DNA from: Ignelater luminosus
Taxonomy: Eukaryota > Arthropoda > Insecta > Coleoptera > Elateridae
Assembly (NCBI GenBank): GCA_011009095.1
Contig: VTPC01001079.1
Span: forward strand, 1-64,000
Reading direction: 5' to 3'
DNA: 64,000 nt
Each line of letters opens with the position of its first letter. The stretch's first letter is position 1. The translations under genes were made by a program, and so were the position numbers. Below, piece by piece: positions 46,036 to 58,333 of this stretch. The notes below the pieces were generated by a model. That model was not told the origin of the DNA and did not search any database. It saw nothing but the letters and a program-made list of their open reading frames with translations.

Positions 46036-46944
46036 AATTTTCTTCTCCTTTAGACGTCGCACGTAACAATTGGGAGCAAATTCTAATTACTTAAGTGATT
46101 GATTCTATAATCTATAGTAGCTTCATTTTCTAATATATTCTTAACATTTTGGAGCTGTTTACAACCATTGGTTTTATCTAAAACTTTGCATAGTTTTTTT
46201 GCAAACACTTTATATTTAAGTCTTCTTAATTTACGCTGTAACAGCCCTTTGCTTTCAAGCTACCAAATTGCTTCGGAACTGCACATGAAATTGCTTGAAA
46301 TAAAAACTAAATTTTCGCAAATTCCTTTTTTATTCGCAGAGTCCAGAACTTCCTGTATGGTTTGTGCTTCAAACTCATTCAAAATTCCTTTAATCATTTC
46401 AAAATTTTAAGTCATTAACTCAATGGAATTATCTAATTTCGTCTAATATTAATTTTGTAGTATTACTGGTATTAGTACGTTCGATATACGTAATTCGCGT
46501 GTTTTGTGAAGGGTATCAATTGTTTGCATTTAAATTAACTGTTAATTTATTATGCCCTTTGTCATGGAAGTGTCCAGTAAGTAGCTGCTTTAGATTGAGC
46601 CATGTTTGCGGGTTATAAATTGCAATGTTGGCGTAGCATTCATCAGATATTTTAGCGATTAAGAGTTGATTACGGATACCATTAGGGTCTACCTCGTCAT
46701 GGTAAATTGTACTGCCGCCCCTACGCCTTTTCGGCCCAGATGAAGTTTGTGGTTTAATTGGTGAACGCTGCTGCACGCGGTCGGGGATAGGAAGGATGGG
46801 TATGATGGTTGGTTGGAAACTTTTCGCTTAAAGCATACCTGACCCGGGCAGGAAGGAAGAAGTGAAGGTTCGGCGGGTCGCCACCGTCGTCGGCGATCCG
46901 GTCTCCGGTTCTCCGTCGGCTTCACCGTCTCCGCAGTGTAAGGG
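46036..46944 (-). mobile_element. Retroelement remnant, possibly gag-like
   Basis: Minus-strand frames: RNQLLIAKISDECYANIAIY and NPQTWLNLKQLLTGHFHDK, reminiscent of a gypsy gag core (TWxxLKxxLxxxF). Further frames downstream (46081-46400) contain GICENLVFISS. The frames are broken, and 46689-46944 is GC-rich (Arg/Pro-rich reading) and may belong to the adjoining LINE. The family assignment is weak. Confidence 0.4.
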
Positions 46945-47044
46945 CGACCACGGGGAGCGAATCTCTCATATTATGAGGGCAACACAACCCACCACGAGCA
47001 GGCGCGCCCGTCTACTGGGCCCTCGGCATATTGTTGGCCTCCTG

Positions 47045-49080
47045 GTTTTATTAGTATCTGTAACAAAAAGCAGAGTTATGGTGGGGAGGGGGAGGTTTGG
47101 AGGTTTGGAAGGTTGTAGAGTTAGGAGATTTAGTGAAATAATGTCTTGAGCATCGAGTGTGGTTTTTTCTGATGGCCAATGGGGTGCTCTTAAATATGTC
47201 TTGGAGGTTGTCGGGGAGCTCCGGGGCATGAGCGAGGAGAATGGCCGGAGGGTTTTTGACCTTCCTTTTGGGTTTCCTTAGGATGCGACCGACTGGGGTT
47301 CTCAGGGTGTCGAGAACGGTGCTTCGGTTCTGCTCGATGGCGCTCTTCACAAAGTCGTCTCGCAGGAAATCGAGTCTGGCGTCTATCGAAGGTGTTCTGG
47401 CTAGCTCGAAAATCTCCTCGGAGGGATGGAAGCGATCCAGTCAAAGTAACCGTGATTATCCGAGAGCCTCGGTTTCTTAGAATTGTTCGGGTGTTTGAAC
47501 AAAATCGCTTGGGTCTTGTTGGGGTTGGGTTTGATACTCCACCGCTGGAGCCAAGACTCAAGGTGCGTGAGGTCGTACGACAAATCTGTGGAGGCAGCGG
47601 CAAAAGAGGGTGAAGTTACCCAATGCGCGGTGTCGTCTGCGAATTGTGCCAATGTGACTGACTTGTTCTGCGATTGTGGAATGTCGTGGCAAAGGAAGAT
47701 AAACAAGGGCGGAGACAAAATGGATTCTTGCGGGACGCTTGCCCTCGGGATGTAAACGCGGGAAAGTTGTCCACCAACTTGTACCCGGTGGCATCGCCGA
47801 ATCAGAAAGCTCCGGGTGACCCGCACGAACTGAAAGGGTATTCCGGATACAAGGAACTTTTTCAGAAGCCCTTTTCGAAAGCTCGCTTTATATTCAGGAA
47901 GGTGGCGAGCATGCACCTTCCGGCGTTAAGAGCCACGGTGCTGTCCATGTGGAGTTTTAGTAGTGAATCCTGGGTGGACATGGTTGGGCGAAAGCCGTAC
48001 TAGGTCAAAGGCAGAATAGCGTGCCTGATGATGAGCGCTCATAGCCTGTCGGTGAGGATTCTCTCGAACACCTTGCCTGAAACGTTGAGCAGGGCTATGG
48101 GACGATAGGAGGAAGGATCGTGGTGGTTTTTGTTTGGTTTGGGGATCATGACTACGCGGGCGGTTTACCAAGAGGCCGGGAGGTGGCCGCAGTGGAGATA
48201 GCTGTCGATGATGGCAGCGAGGGCTTCGGGTGGTAGTTGGCCCAGGGCTCTCCGGGTGAGAGAGTCCTCGCAGGGAGCGGAATTTTTGCCAAAGGCGAAG
48301 GCCGTAGCCGTTGCTTGCACCCGGATAGGAAGAAAAATATCCGGGGGTGGCAGGTTAGAGGGCGGTTCTATGAAAACTTTAGCCAGAGTTTTTACTCCGA
48401 GGTCATTCTTGATCGCGTCGTTGACGCGTTAAAGGTGCACTCAATAGAAGGGGGGGTCGTCTGGGGCCTGGTGGATCTTGTCGAGCAGATTATCAAAGAC
48501 TTCTGCTTTTCTTCTTTTAAAACAGGCTGCTTTGTCTGTGTTTTAAGCTAGAACAGGGCTCTGACCAACGCTTCTCCCGGTGGCTCGTGATTTGCAACCG
48601 GATGAGCGCGTTGAGTCGGTTCCACTGCATCTTGACCAGAGAATCGCGAGTTTTGGCGAATCCTCTGAATAATCTGCGCTTCTCTTTTAAGAGTCGGAAA
48701 ATGTTTCTTCGCAGGAGTGGACGATTGGTGTTGATGGATTTGAGCGGAACTAAAGTATCGACTGCGTCTTGTATGGTGGTGGTAAGGCTGTGAACGGCGG
48801 CTTCTATTTTGGGTCGGAAGTCAGGGGCGGATCGACTAGAAGGTTGTCGGAGAAGTGAGTCCGGAACGCGTCCCAGTCAGCGCGATTCCAGTCTCTGTAG
48901 GTGATGATGAGAGGGTTTAGAGCAGAGAAATGGATGAGCGTGGAGTTGGTGATCAAGGGTAGGTGATCGCTGGTGATGGAGGTAGCTATGACGGCTGGCT
49001 GAGAAAAGAAGGGGGTGAGGTTGTCGGTGACTAAGCTGTTTCCCAGAACGGGCCCGATTTTATAGTTGCGGAGAAGTAAA
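47045..49080 (-). mobile_element. Jockey-like LINE, 5' truncated
   Basis: Minus strand, from the end of the endonuclease domain (SITSDHLPLI, the SDHxP motif) through a linker (FRTHFSDNLL) and the reverse transcriptase to a Pro-rich C-terminus ending near 47051. It is GC-rich against an AT-rich neighbourhood. The 5' end is missing beyond 49080, and an internal deletion removes the thumb region around 47400. No poly(A) tail is visible. Confidence 0.8.
47401..48171 (-). pseudogene. LINE reverse transcriptase remnant
   Basis: In several frames: PKPNKNHHDPSSYRPIALLN (finger motif), SGKVFERIL, a broken GFR block, then VTLAQFADDTAHW with the FADD active-site box and LESWLQRWSIKPNPNKTQ. A stop (DRL then tag) and a frameshift interrupt it. 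These motifs are those of Jockey-clade elements. Confidence 0.8.
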
Positions 49081-49159
49081 ATCCAATTTTTTCAATGAAT
49101 ACTTCCATTTCAGTCTGTAGTACTCAACAATTCCATTTTTCTACGGAATATTCGATCAC
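49081..49159. other. Junction between LINE and body segment
   Basis: AT-rich 80 bases with no counterpart seen elsewhere. Confidence 0.3.
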
Positions 49160-50477
49160 TAAGGAAATAATTAAACAGGTTGCTCCATTTCAGAAAACTT
49201 AAACCTTATGAACCACCTTTTTATGTCTCATAAGACATATTGTGTAACAGAGAACACATTTAGAAACTACAGGTGACAATCGTCATGTACAACTTCTCCT
49301 CGTAACATCTTTTGATATGTACTTGTACATACCTACAAATAGCGAAGCTACTTCCCGATTGGAGACTGTTAGGACACTCTGTACAGAAGCTCTAGAGATT
49401 ACGATCTCTACTGCAAGAATCTAATTTAATGTTAATCTGAAAGCGATGTGTTACTATTTAGACCAAAGTTCGAAAGCAGTAACAAAAGATTTTTCACCCG
49501 GTAAACAACAGAGAACGAGCCGGCCAAAATTGAAAGAGATATACCTCAAGAACCAGAGGTCGGATTGTAACAATATTTGGCTGTATTGATCTAAAATTTT
49601 CTGTAACCACTAAAAGTGACGGAGGCACCAGCTAGTAGCAGAAACGACAAAACAAATGAGCATCTGCAATTTTAGTCTCGACGAAGAACGGCAAACAACA
49701 CTAAATTTTCAGCGATCGCAGTTAAATTTGAGCATTTGTCAAGAAGGAGCTTTTAAAAAAGAATGATACAGGTAAAGTTCCACCGTTGTTTGTTTTGTTC
49801 ACCCCTACTTACGCATTTAGAGTAAGGTGCTTTTTTTCGGATACCGGAACAAAACGTACAATTGGGATGGGATTTGTTTTGTAATACGTAATGACTCAGC
49901 CCTGTTTAGACAATCTTCGATTGGTTTTCAGTTAGGTTGTTTTGGAAAATTCAGTTTTGACTGACTTTAAAGCATCGTAGTCGGCCATTTCCTTTATTTC
50001 ATAGGATATCCTGAACTATTAACTACAGAAAAAAGGCTGATAAGGCTGTATGTGCTCTGCTGTACTCAAACAAAAATCAAATTGACTGTCAAATATGAGA
50101 AAAACAAAAAAACCAGTTGAAGGTAGCTTGGTTAAATCGTGTGTACAGGAATCTGAAGTTAAAATTCTGAAAATCGATCGGTAAGTGCTCCGTATACATT
50201 GGTTACCATCGCACCTATAATGACCTGCTGCTTGATAGTTTTTACAGATCAAAGTTGTATAACAAAAGTATCTTTTGTGATTTGTTTCAAAATTCTATGT
50301 CAAAGCGTTTCGTCTAGAAAATGTGCCCCAAAATTCGATCACCTGAAGGTTTAGCTGGGGGTCATTGAGCCCTGCCATATAGTATATACGAATATTGCAC
50401 GTTACCTTGCCCTGTATCTTTACAACTGTAAAGTTTCATGATTATCATCAAATACATAATAAAATTATTAATACTTA

Positions 50478-51662
50478 AAGGGTTAGTCATAAGTAAAGCC
50501 ACTTTTTTTAAAGTCACTTTATTAAACGAGATGATACAAACAAAACATTTTCTTTATATAAATAACAAAATCAATTTTTCTTTTTATTAGCTTTAATTTT
50601 TAAAGGAGCGCAAACACCTTTCCTAGATATTAGTTGTAATTTTCTTTTAAGGTCCTTTACAAGACTTTGCCTAGATTCTGCTGCCACTTATGCAGTAATA
50701 TTTTTCCAAATTTGTCGGAATTCTAAGTTCTTAGCTGGTGCGGACCTATGAAAATACTTTCGCTTTGATAATTGCCCCCGAGGCAAATTTGGAATGTTTG
50801 ATTCTCGATCAACAAATTTAACATTAACCCGAGTTAAAAATTTGGCCACTCTTTTAGAATAATGGGCCGGTGCTAAATCCGACCAGAAGATTAGATCTTC
50901 TTTTGATGATGTTTTTTAATAAATGGGATCAAAATATTTCTTAGAATATTTGAATAAGCATCAGTATCAATCGTTCCTTTTCTCACATAGGGATCAGAAA
51001 CCTTGCCCTCAGAATCAATCGCTTGCCATACCAAGAATTTATTAGGGAATTAGCGTCTATCGCCATAAAAAATCTTTTTCCAGAAATTTCATCGGGATCA
51101 CAGGGTGTATAACTTTCATCATCCAGGACATTTTTTTCCATCAAGCATTGCACGATAAAGCTTCGCTGCTCCTTTACGGCATCTTTCCTCTTAGTTTTTT
51201 ATGATATTTTGGTGCAGATGTTTGGACAAATAACTTAATAGATAACTTCTTTTTAGCTCTCTGTGTAGATGATTGCGAAGCTCCTAGTCGAATGCCAAGT
51301 TTAGTCAATAAAATTCGAGGATTGCTTTTTATCAGTCTCCCAATGTGACATAAATATGATCACTTGTTGCAACTCTAGGTCTTCCGGATAATTTCTGATA
51401 CTCCATCGCGCCTCTATTAACATATCGGTCTATTATTCTCTAGATGCTACGTCGCGATTTTCTTTCATTTTTAAAATGGTTGAATGTGACACATTTACAG
51501 TAAGCATACTGAGTATAAAACAATATTCTGACAAAATCTTTCACGTTAGTATCCAACTGTCCATACGACATTCACGAAACAGTGAAGAAATTAATTGTTT
51601 TTCATTTGTTTAGCAAGAGTTTTGTGATTTAGAAAAGGTGGCTCTACTTATGACTAACCCTT
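50478..51662 (-). mobile_element. Tc1/mariner element, copy c, both ends present
   Basis: Inverted ends aagggttagtcataagta (50478) and tacttatgactaaccctt (to 51662), with TA on both sides (50476-50477 and 51663-51664), the target of this superfamily. Length 1185 bp. The paralogous site in copy a (near 12352) is empty. The transposase is broken. Confidence 0.85.
50640..51480 (-). pseudogene. Tc1/mariner transposase remnant, copy c
   Basis: Minus strand: a start-like MKENRDVASRE, helix-turn-helix-like region with stops, DDESYTPCDPDEISGKRFF, KFLVWQAIDSEGN, FWSDLAPAHYSKRV and KNLEFRQIWKNI. A short deletion near 50770 removes part of the block with the third catalytic residue, and several stops are present. 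Inactive. Confidence 0.75.
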
Positions 51663-51664
51663 TA

Positions 51665-52406
51665 GGTACCTTGAGTACGTACCCATTAATTATAATTTAA
51701 ATTTAAAATCCTCGAAGTACAACAAGAACAGAAATACACATTTGCCGAGAATAATACATAAAACAAAAGTGCATGTTTGTTGTTTGTATTGTGGGCATTG
51801 CATACGTTACTATCGTGCAGTCTAAATGCGGATTAACCTTTGAAAAGGAACCAATATTAGTATTAGGGGGGAAAACCATTTTAAAAACAACCGTTTCTTT
51901 TGTTTTCGTAAGAAGAGTAATTTCAAACTTTGCAAACCTTAACAAAACCAATTTCTCCGACGTACTGTTGCCAAAGAAGTGAAGCATGTTGCCAAAAGCA
52001 GGCATAAATATTGTAGATCTTCAAATTTGGAGATTTATACAATTTAGCGGCATCTGCAGGGTTTTTCACCAATAAAACGTTTGAGTGGTTTGCCAACATA
52101 AGTTGAAAATTATCACTGGAACTATTATTATTGTTTTTACATTACGAATTTATATGTGAGATCATCTCAGCGTGCATCTATTACGCAGTTATAATTGCCG
52201 ACGTGTAACCACTTCGAGCGACGCACTTCAAACGATTGTTGGACAAACTCTGATATTAAACCTAAAAACAGTCTTTCGTTTTCAACAACACTCTAGAACA
52301 AAGAAATTATTTTCCTAGCCATTTGTTTCTAAATATCTTATGACAAATCAGTTTATATAATGTCTAAATTATAACCATAGTTGCTAATTTGGATTTTTAT
52401 TTTTAG
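51665..52406. other. End of intron 1, copy c
   Basis: Matches 12355-13031. A 70-codon frame at 51773-51982 starts with a hydrophobic stretch, but the homologous DNA in copy a (about 12466-12680) is not kept in frame, so I do not call it an exon. Confidence 0.5.
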
Positions 52407-52571
52407 TTTTACCAAGACGATTGCAAGTTTCAAATAGATATACTACGAGTAATTGATTATAATCGCAGTTACATACGGGATATTAAAGCTGGCTTAGTCT
52501 GGTATAACAGAAGTACCAGAGCGATTAATATCAGTGGATACCTGCTAAAGGACCTTGGAATGAACATAAAG
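52407..52571 (+). CDS. DUF1091 (DM8) secreted protein, exon 2, copy c
   Basis: The exon has 55 codons from acceptor atttttag (52406) to donor gttaag (52572), phase 0 at both ends. It starts FYQDDCKFQIDILRVIDYNR and keeps WYNRSTRAIN and the single Cys. It has the same domain half as 13032-13196 and the same splice sites. Eleven residues differ, with about six silent changes by hand count. The protein (with exons 3 and 4, 168 residues plus leader) is predicted to be a secreted DUF1091 protein of unknown biochemical role. The 5' exon is proposed to be 45238-45309. Confidence 0.85.
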
Positions 52572-53422
52572 GTTAAGTATCCAAGCTCAATACTCTATAA
52601 TTTATATGCTGCTGTGGTATGAAGATTTTATTCTAAACTATCTGATATAAAATGTTAGTTCTACATTTCTACAATTTGGAAAGCAATTTACTGGTAAAAT
52701 TATTTTTAACTTTCTTGATTTATTTCATTATGCTTGTTATGTTTGGAATTCTTTTTAATTGTTTGGAGCTTTATTTAATTTTCTCAATTTTATTAAAACC
52801 ACAGCAATGTATATATAATGTTCTTATATATGTCTCACTGTATTATTCATTATTGCTAACCTGAGCCTTAAGAATTAACTGGACCACTAACTAACTAATA
52901 TCGCAAATATTTATATTTCTATAGCATTTCATAACATAGGTGACAGTTTGAGTATTATGTTCAAATTAAAATTAAGTTCTAATCGATGTTAAAAATTATC
53001 ACGTTACAGCCAGATTCGAACAAACCCTTGGTGGTGTGAAATTTATGATGCCCGAGTACAGAGTAGGTCATCGCTGATTGGAATCTATCCGTACTAATTC
53101 TTAAAATTAATTACGCTATGACATTTTAGTAATGTAATAATAAATAATAAATTTGGTAGTAAACGCCGAAATTAATCATAATAGGGAATTTGAAAAAACG
53201 CGTAGCGTTGGATGTCACGTTATTTTTTTCACGCTTCAGTAAACTGTATTCGTTATGCTAAGATGGATTTCTTTAACGATGTTAATGATTGAGTAACGGT
53301 CTTTTTCTGTAAAAGCATTCGATGCAATTATAACGTCTTTACACAAGAGAATAGAGTTATGTGCACAGTCGTATGCTTTCGGAAATACTACTGTAACAGC
53401 TATAAAATAAATTTCTTTGTAG

Positions 53423-53581
53423 TTCACTTTACAAACGTACAAGTTTGTAAGCAATGAGTACAGATTAACTGCTCTTTATATGGAGGTACCTATTTGTCAA
53501 GAAGCTAAAGTCGACAGATTTGGAGTTATAGGAACATTCCAAAAGGCAGCAAACTTCAAACTTGAATGTCCTGTTAAAAAA
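53423..53581 (+). CDS. DUF1091 protein, exon 3, copy c
   Basis: The exon has 53 codons, acceptor tttctttgtag at 53422, donor gtaagt at 53582. It begins FTLQTYKFVSNEYRLTALYM and ends in KAANFKLECPVKK. Both Cys are kept. It has many replacement changes and few silent changes against copy a (16 residues; about 21 versus 3 base changes). Confidence 0.85.
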
Positions 53582-53718
53582 GTAAGTTCATACAGAAAAT
53601 TAGAATTACTAGAGAAACCTGAATACTATATTACTACACACTACAAACAACAAAGATAAAAATCATGAATTCATAAATCTGATTCATTCCCTTTATTGTT
53701 TGCGCTTTACCATTTCAG

Positions 53719-53901
53719 GGTTTCCTTATGCTGACTCATGCAACCTTTAACGAATCCAAATTTCCACCACATATTCCGGCCGGCAAATACAGGGGACAAA
53801 TAAAATTCTACGATGGCCCAAATTTTCTGGTTGAAGTATTTTTGGATTATGAATTTATCGAGATTATTAAAAAGTGGGAACCTTCAAGAGTTTTCCATTA
53901 A
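53719..53901 (+). CDS. DUF1091 protein, exon 4 and stop, copy c
   Basis: The exon has 60 codons plus TAA after acceptor accatttcag (53718). It includes FNESKFPPHIPAGKYRG, the classical end of the domain, and ends two residues earlier than copy a. No premature stop. Confidence 0.85.
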   Translation, partial: GFLMLTHATFNESKFPPHIPAGKYRGQIKFYDGPNFLVEVFLDYEFIEIIKKWEPSRVFH

Positions 53902-54154
53902 AAGTAAAATTGTCCAGTAAGCACATTTAGAAGTCAAATGTAATTCCAATTTATTTGTGTTAGAAGCTTTTCATAAAAATAACAAAATTAAAACTGTATT
54001 TGTGTTTTGGCGCTTTAGAGGCCTATTCACTTATGGTTTTCAATTATTTTTCATTCTTTAATAAGGATTTTCGAATACATTAATTTGGTACTGATGCCCT
54101 TTCTTTTGCTTGATAACTGTTGCCAAACGACAAATTACTAGGAAGATTAATTTT

Positions 54155-54160
54155 AATAAA
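54155..54160 (+). promoter_or_regulatory. Polyadenylation signal, copy c
   Basis: AATAAA about 250 bases after the stop codon, at the homologous place to 14928. Confidence 0.45.
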
Positions 54161-55326
54161 ATCTTAACTAAAAAACTCTAATAACAAGTTGGAGTATATA
54201 CAGAAAATTACAAATCCAAACTGTGTATCTAATCTTTGGTATTTCTATTACCTAACAGTTTGAATAATTCTCTTATTTAAATATTTGAAATATTATTAGA
54301 ATTTAACATATAATTGTAGCTAATGTACTTATATTTTTTGATTTGTGAAAATAACTTGAAAATAAACCGCTAGTTATATAATTCGTGTTTGTGTTCTTAT
54401 TTACAATTTTACATGCTCCTATTTCTTGGCCTTACTCATGCCCAAACACCCGACTAAATAGCCAGTCTGGTAAGTATTGTACCACTCTCTAGCATAATTG
54501 CTGTAGGCTCGCTGCTAAGAAGCAGCTTGCATAATATGCCCAAATATGTGAGCAACGCAAGGAACCACAAAATTAACAACGGTTCGTGAGTTGCAGTAGC
54601 AAGTTTACAGCAGAGTAATTGGCGATTTGCACGGAGTAGGCAACATCTATTAAAAATTACAAAACTAGTGTAATAGTGAAAGAAATTGCTGCAATAACAG
54701 TAAATCACTCAATCAGAAATAATAAAAAAACTATGTGGTGTTCTTAATAAAACAAATTATGTACTATAAATAAATTTTCAAAAATGCCACACTAGCCCGC
54801 CGACTAGCTTAAGTTCTCGGTGCTTAACTGCGCCGCGAGTTCAAAAGCAGACGACGGTTGAAGCACCCAGGTGTGCAGTATGGAAACAAATAATTAAAAA
54901 AATCGTTGGGCGCCAGCTACTGTTGCCTAGTACCAATAAAAAAAAACAAGCTGAAAGAAAAGAAACATACAAACAAAAAAAAAGATATATGAGTATCCAT
55001 CTTTAATCAAATAAAAGAAAATCTTCAAGCAAAAATAACCAAGAAGAAAAAAATTGTATAACTCTTAATAAATAAAGTTACTAATAATAAAACATAATTA
55101 TTATTGACATAATTAAATTATTCAAATGAAATAGCGTGACGTCACCCTTTACACTACGATTTTGATAAAATTTGTTATAAAAAAAAAATTAAATATTAAA
55201 TAAGCATAGCTATAAAATTTCTAGTACTATTATCAGGTACTTCAATATCGAATTTTTATAATAGCAGACAAGAAAGACAGGAAAAAGAACAAAACAAAAA
55301 CTTAATAACAGATTGAATAGAGTCGC
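54161..55326. other. Shared 3' flank; no gene seen
   Basis: Homologous to 14934-16494, with private indels (for example about 54710-54830 is only here). No feature beyond the duplication. Confidence 0.5.
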
Positions 55327-55515
55327 TTTTTTTTCTCAAGGTTGGCAAAGTGTGCCGGCGCGTGGAGATTGAATCTCACCCTAGATCGGTAAGATGATAG
55401 GTGTAGCTGCCAGGAATCGCCAGAATTCTCGTATCGAGCATCAGCGGGGAAAGAAAAACGGACTGGTCTAAAGTCTAGCAATTGTGTTAATTAACGCTTT
55501 AACGTCCCTCCCGGA
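55327..55515 (-). mobile_element. SINE-like element, copy c
   Basis: Counterpart of 16495-16690: A-rich tail (plus-strand T run 55327-55334), tgccggcgcg, gagattgaatctcacc. The A-box position reads ttaacacaattg, which is damaged. Same flanks as copy a, so it was inserted before the duplication. Confidence 0.4.
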
Positions 55516-56079
55516 GTTGTCTAAAAACAACAAGAGAAAACAAAATGGTAAGAATTTACATGGAAAAGTTTTTCGAACCAAAAAAAAATTACAGCACGAA
55601 AAAAACTCGGCCACCTGACTTATGAGACACTCACTAATGAACTACAATTGGTTAGTATTATCATTATTCATGATTTAAAAAAATCGTAAAGCGATGAAGA
55701 GAAAAATTTTATTTAAATCCCCTAGGGGTAACCACTTGCAGAAAAATTACATTAAAGCACTTTAGGCGCAATAATGGTCAAACGGAAAGTGAAGTTTTAA
55801 GAATTCGAACGGCAAACGGTGATTAAGATAACCGATATATTGAAATATATTGATATAGACACCAAATAATAGGATATCATACTGGGTGTACCAGTGCATT
55901 AAGAATAGTTAAAGAATTTACGGGACGGCTTCCAGAGCGTTACAATTATAAGGCAGGCCTGGAAATTTGTCGCTAACTTTGACAATGTTGCTTGTACTAT
56001 TTACCATTTAACGCCATCTTTATTTATTTATTTCATCTTTACAGGTACTTTACCTATTTACAAGAATAATCTCAATTAC

Positions 56080-56352
56080 ATTACAGTTCTACAGAGGGTG
56101 AAGTAAATAAAGTCACTGTATCAAAATCTCCTCGACGTCAAAATTCTACAAGTAAAAATTCAACCTACACCAATCGAAAGCTCTACAAAACTAAATCTAA
56201 AATAAGTTATGCTGATCTTGGTCTTGACGGAATTTATCTACGATGTGGCTTAAATAAGCATTTAGTAAAGGACTGTCAGAAAGACAGATCAACTTTTAAA
56301 CGCTCCTCTTGCCACAGAACAGGACATGTTGCAAAGGTATGCATAATAACTC
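56080..56352 (+). pseudogene. Gypsy gag, zinc-knuckle end
   Basis: Two CCHC-like boxes: LRCGLNKHLVKDC and SSCHRTGHVAKVC. In both, the first Cys of C-x2-C is replaced (Tyr in the first, Arg in the second). The upstream part is basic and Ser-rich. Confidence 0.7.
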
Positions 56353-56499
56353 TAACTAAAAACAAGAAAAATAAATCAGTTAATCTTGTTATTGAAGATA
56401 ATGACTCCTCCTGTGAAGAATCACAGTTTTCAATTAATCACATTGTCACTATAAATAACACCCTTTTGCAAGGTGATAATAAGCTGACGGTCCCTATAA

Positions 56500-56877
56500 A
56501 AATTGGTTTAGGCACAATACTATTTTAAATCGATACTGGTAGTCCCATCTCAATTATTAGTGAATTCCTCTGCTATGACCTTCCAGACTCTCACTGGGGA
56601 AGTTTCTAAGCCACTCGGAATTGCAAAAGTTCAAATTTCATATGAAAACAAAACTTCAGAAGAAGACATCTATGTTATTTCTGCGTCATCATCTCCTCTA
56701 CTCGGTAGGTCATGGCTTCAACACTTAAATATTGATGTTAACAGATTACTTTGTAATCCAATTCAAGATGTAAACACTGTTTCATACTTAACCGCATCTA
56801 AATTGAAAGATCAAATACTTAAAAGGTATTCTCAAACCTTCTCTGAGAAAATAGGTAAGATTATACATGTTCATTAA
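56500..56877 (+). pseudogene. Gypsy aspartic protease
   Basis: IDTGSPISIIS (active site DTGS at 56532-56543), with a stop just before it (56526) and a frameshift near 56560. The second frame contains PLLGRSWLQHLNID, the usual end of the protease. Confidence 0.75.
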
Positions 56878-57640
56878 AACTGAAGAACGATAACATCAAA
56901 CCTATCTTTATAAAACATAGACAAGTCCCATATGCTCTACAAGAAAAAGTTGATACAGAATTAGACCAGTTAGTAGCGAATGGTTTGATACAGCGAGTCG
57001 ATTACTCCCAGTAGGGTAGCCCTTTGGTAGTATTAGCTAAGCCAGATGGCACAGTACGACTCTGTGTAGATTATAAAGTGACACTAAATCAATATCTTCA
57101 AAATGTTCAGTATTCGATACCTCTTATCGAAGATGTTCTGAATAGTCTTCGAGGTGGTAAAGTTTTTTGTGTGTTAGATATTTACAAAGCATACCTTCAT
57201 TTGCCAGTTGATGAAGAAAGTCAGAAATTGCAAGCCATTTCGACTCACCGCGGTACATATTTAATGAAACGACTTTTATTTGGAATTACAACTGCCCCAA
57301 ACAAATTCCATAAGTTTATAGATTCTGTTCTTTAGGGACTCCCGGGAACAATAACTTATTTCGACGACATCGTTATTTGGGGGTCAACTCTAACTGAGTG
57401 TCGCCTAAGACTTGTAGCATGTCTTGAAAAATTACAAAAATATGACCTGCATGTCAACAAATCAAATAGTGTCTTTTTTGCTTCCGAAATTAAGTATTTA
57501 GGTCATATTGTGAATGAGAAAGGTATACGAAAGTCTCCAGAGAAAGTAAAGGCCTTGCTCAATACTCCTAGACCCCAAAATGTTGAAGACGTTAGAACCT
57601 TTATTGGATGCGTCACATATTATTCTAAATTTATTAAGGA
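56878..57640 (+). pseudogene. Gypsy reverse transcriptase
   Basis: LVVLAKPDGTVRLCVDYKVT, VFCVLDIYKAYLHLP and the active-site YFDD at 57357-57368, then FFASEIKYLGHIVNEKG and IGCVTYYSKFI. Stops occur at the GSPL block (57013) and before GLPG (57334). The core catalytic Asp residues are still present. Confidence 0.85.
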
Positions 57641-58254
57641 CGTGTCTACCGTTATGTCTTTCATATATAGTTTCCTTTAAAAAAGGCTCAGTTTTCAAGT
57701 GGACCAGAGAATGCGAAAATGCCTTTAAGAAAATCAAAGAAACCATCTCCAGCGATACCGTTCTAGTCCAAAATGATTCAAATCTTCCCTTGGTGCTTAC
57801 GACAGACGCAAGTCCTGTAGGTATATCTGGAATCTTGTCCCACATCATTGATGATACCGAACGTCCTATATTTTTTGCATCCCGATCACTCTCAGTGGCT
57901 GAGAAAAATTACTCACAGTTAGACAGGGAAGCAACTGCAATTTATTGGTCTTTTCATCGTTTCTATCCTTACATCTATGGCAGGAAGTTTACCTTTGTGA
58001 CTGATAATAAGCCTTTGTGCCACATATTTAGCCCTAAGAAAAAACTTCCTGAAATAACAGCATCCAGACTTCTACGCTACGCACTGTTCATCAGTGGATT
58101 TGATTACGAAATAAAATATCGTCGTTCGCAAGAGCATGGGAATGCTGACTATTTGTCAAGAGCTCCTCTACCTGTAATTTCAAATACCACTGATATTGAA
58201 TATGAAATTTGTAAACTAACCAATAACCAAATCTCTACTGACAGTCACACATAA
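57641..58254 (+). pseudogene. Gypsy RNase H
   Basis: LTTDASPVGISGIL, FFASRSLSVAEKNYSQLDRE and FTFVTDNKPL followed by RHNADYLSR-like EHGNADYLSRAPLP. This is the longest intact stretch of the element (open over about 220 codons). Confidence 0.85.
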
Positions 58255-58333
58255 ATCTTTATCTAAAGAAACTGAATGTGATCCAGAGTTATTTTCCCTA
58301 AAGCAGGATTTACTAACTGGTACATGTTCATCG

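Larger units (their letters stand above)
49160..56075. repeat. Segmental duplication, body segment, copy c
   Basis: Homologous to 11060-17240 from aaataattaaacagg to tttacctatttacaag. Contains the Tc1/mariner insertion, the second set of DUF1091 exons and the second SINE-like element. Confidence 0.85.

Noticed and set aside
46862..48551. Several plus-strand frames of 70-110 codons
   Set aside because: They are antisense shadows of the GC-rich LINE on the minus strand, where clear reverse-transcriptase motifs are read.
51773..51982. 70-codon plus-strand frame with a hydrophobic start, a possible extra N-terminal exon of the DUF1091 gene
   Set aside because: The homologous DNA at about 12466-12680 has no matching frame or start, and no donor is well placed.
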